A program made the position numbers and the translations under genes. A DNA stretch of 8,230 nt from an uncultured bacterium (GTDB lineage Bacteria > Patescibacteriota > Minisyncoccia > Phycocordibacterales > CAIZLB01), in NCBI GenBank assembly GCA_903952785.1, contig CAJBHC010000011.1, positions 1-8,230 of the forward strand, read 5' to 3'. Position 1 is the first letter of the stretch. Each line of letters begins with the position of its first letter. Shown piece by piece: positions 8,090 to 8,230 of the stretch. A model generated the notes under the pieces. That model ran no database searches. It was not told the DNA's origin and saw nothing but the letters and a program-made list of their open reading frames with translations.

Positions 8090-8230
8090 ATTATTTATCT
8101 AAATTAATTTAGATTAGTTAGAATTAATAATCTCAAAAAACAATTTTGTTGAATTACGTTGTAAATAAATATTGGAATAGAATTCAAAAAAAATAAATTA
8201 ATTTTAAATTAATAAAAAAATCTTTTCCAA
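8090..8230. other. Very AT-rich non-coding tail
   Basis: Of the 140 bases from 8091 to 8230 I count only 19 G or C (about 14 percent), far below the neighbouring genes. No open reading frame of note is present on either strand. It holds short A-runs (8189-8193 region and 8214-8220) and two copies of TAAATTAATTT (8100-8110 and 8194-8204). It is intergenic, and may be a promoter region for a gene further right or the low-quality end of a contig. Confidence 0.6.
8097..8114. repeat. Perfect 18-bp palindrome downstream of the lysozyme-like gene
   Basis: ATCTAAATTAATTTAGAT is its own reverse complement and starts eight bases after the stop codon. The stem is almost wholly A/T and no T-tract follows on the plus strand, so it is a poor intrinsic terminator. 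It could be a weak transcript-end hairpin or a binding site for a dimeric regulator. A second small inverted repeat, AGATTA/TAATCT, spans 8111-8133. Confidence 0.55.

Noticed and set aside
8097..8133. Intrinsic terminator for the ligase/lysozyme-like operon
   Set aside because: The stems are almost all A/T and no plus-strand T-tract follows, so only the palindrome is reported.

Overview
This window appears to join DNA from two very different bacteria. From position 1 to about 2280 the minus strand encodes most of a SusC/RagA-type TonB-dependent outer-membrane transporter, a family typical of Bacteroidota. From about 2280 to 8089 the genes resemble those of Patescibacteria (CPR, Parcubacteria-like): a VirD4/TraG-type coupling ATPase, a GT11 fucosyltransferase, an O-antigen-ligase-like membrane protein with C-terminal TPRs, and a small membrane-anchored lysozyme-like protein. 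The lineage assignments come from remembered family resemblance, not from a search.

The transporter has lost its start codon and first residues, and the ATPase has lost its N-terminal half, including Walker A. Both breaks fall at the same point, about 2277-2285. No integrase, transposase or inverted repeat marks the join. The simplest reading is a metagenomic assembly chimera or a misjoined contig; a real recombination is possible but less likely.

Layout: 1-2281 (-), partial SusC-like transporter, open at the left edge. 2268-3779 (+), 5'-truncated T4SS coupling-protein ATPase with a long disordered R/D/E/S-rich tail. 3844-4725 (-), fucosyltransferase, convergent with the ATPase. 4726-4842, a divergent promoter region with a 10-bp tandem repeat and two candidate promoters whose -10 elements lie almost on the start codons. 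4843-7227 (+), O-antigen-ligase-like protein with TPRs. 7217-8089 (+), lysozyme-like protein overlapping the previous gene by 11 bp. 8090-8230, very AT-rich non-coding DNA with a perfect 18-bp palindrome.

The right-hand block reads as a cell-surface module. The fucosyltransferase would add fucose to a glycan, the ligase/polymerase-like protein would polymerise or transfer glycan at the membrane, and the coupled lysozyme-like protein might cut or bind peptidoglycan outside the membrane. The coupling ATPase belongs to a conjugation or DNA-transfer machine and need not be functionally linked. No tRNA, rRNA, CRISPR array or insertion sequence was seen.
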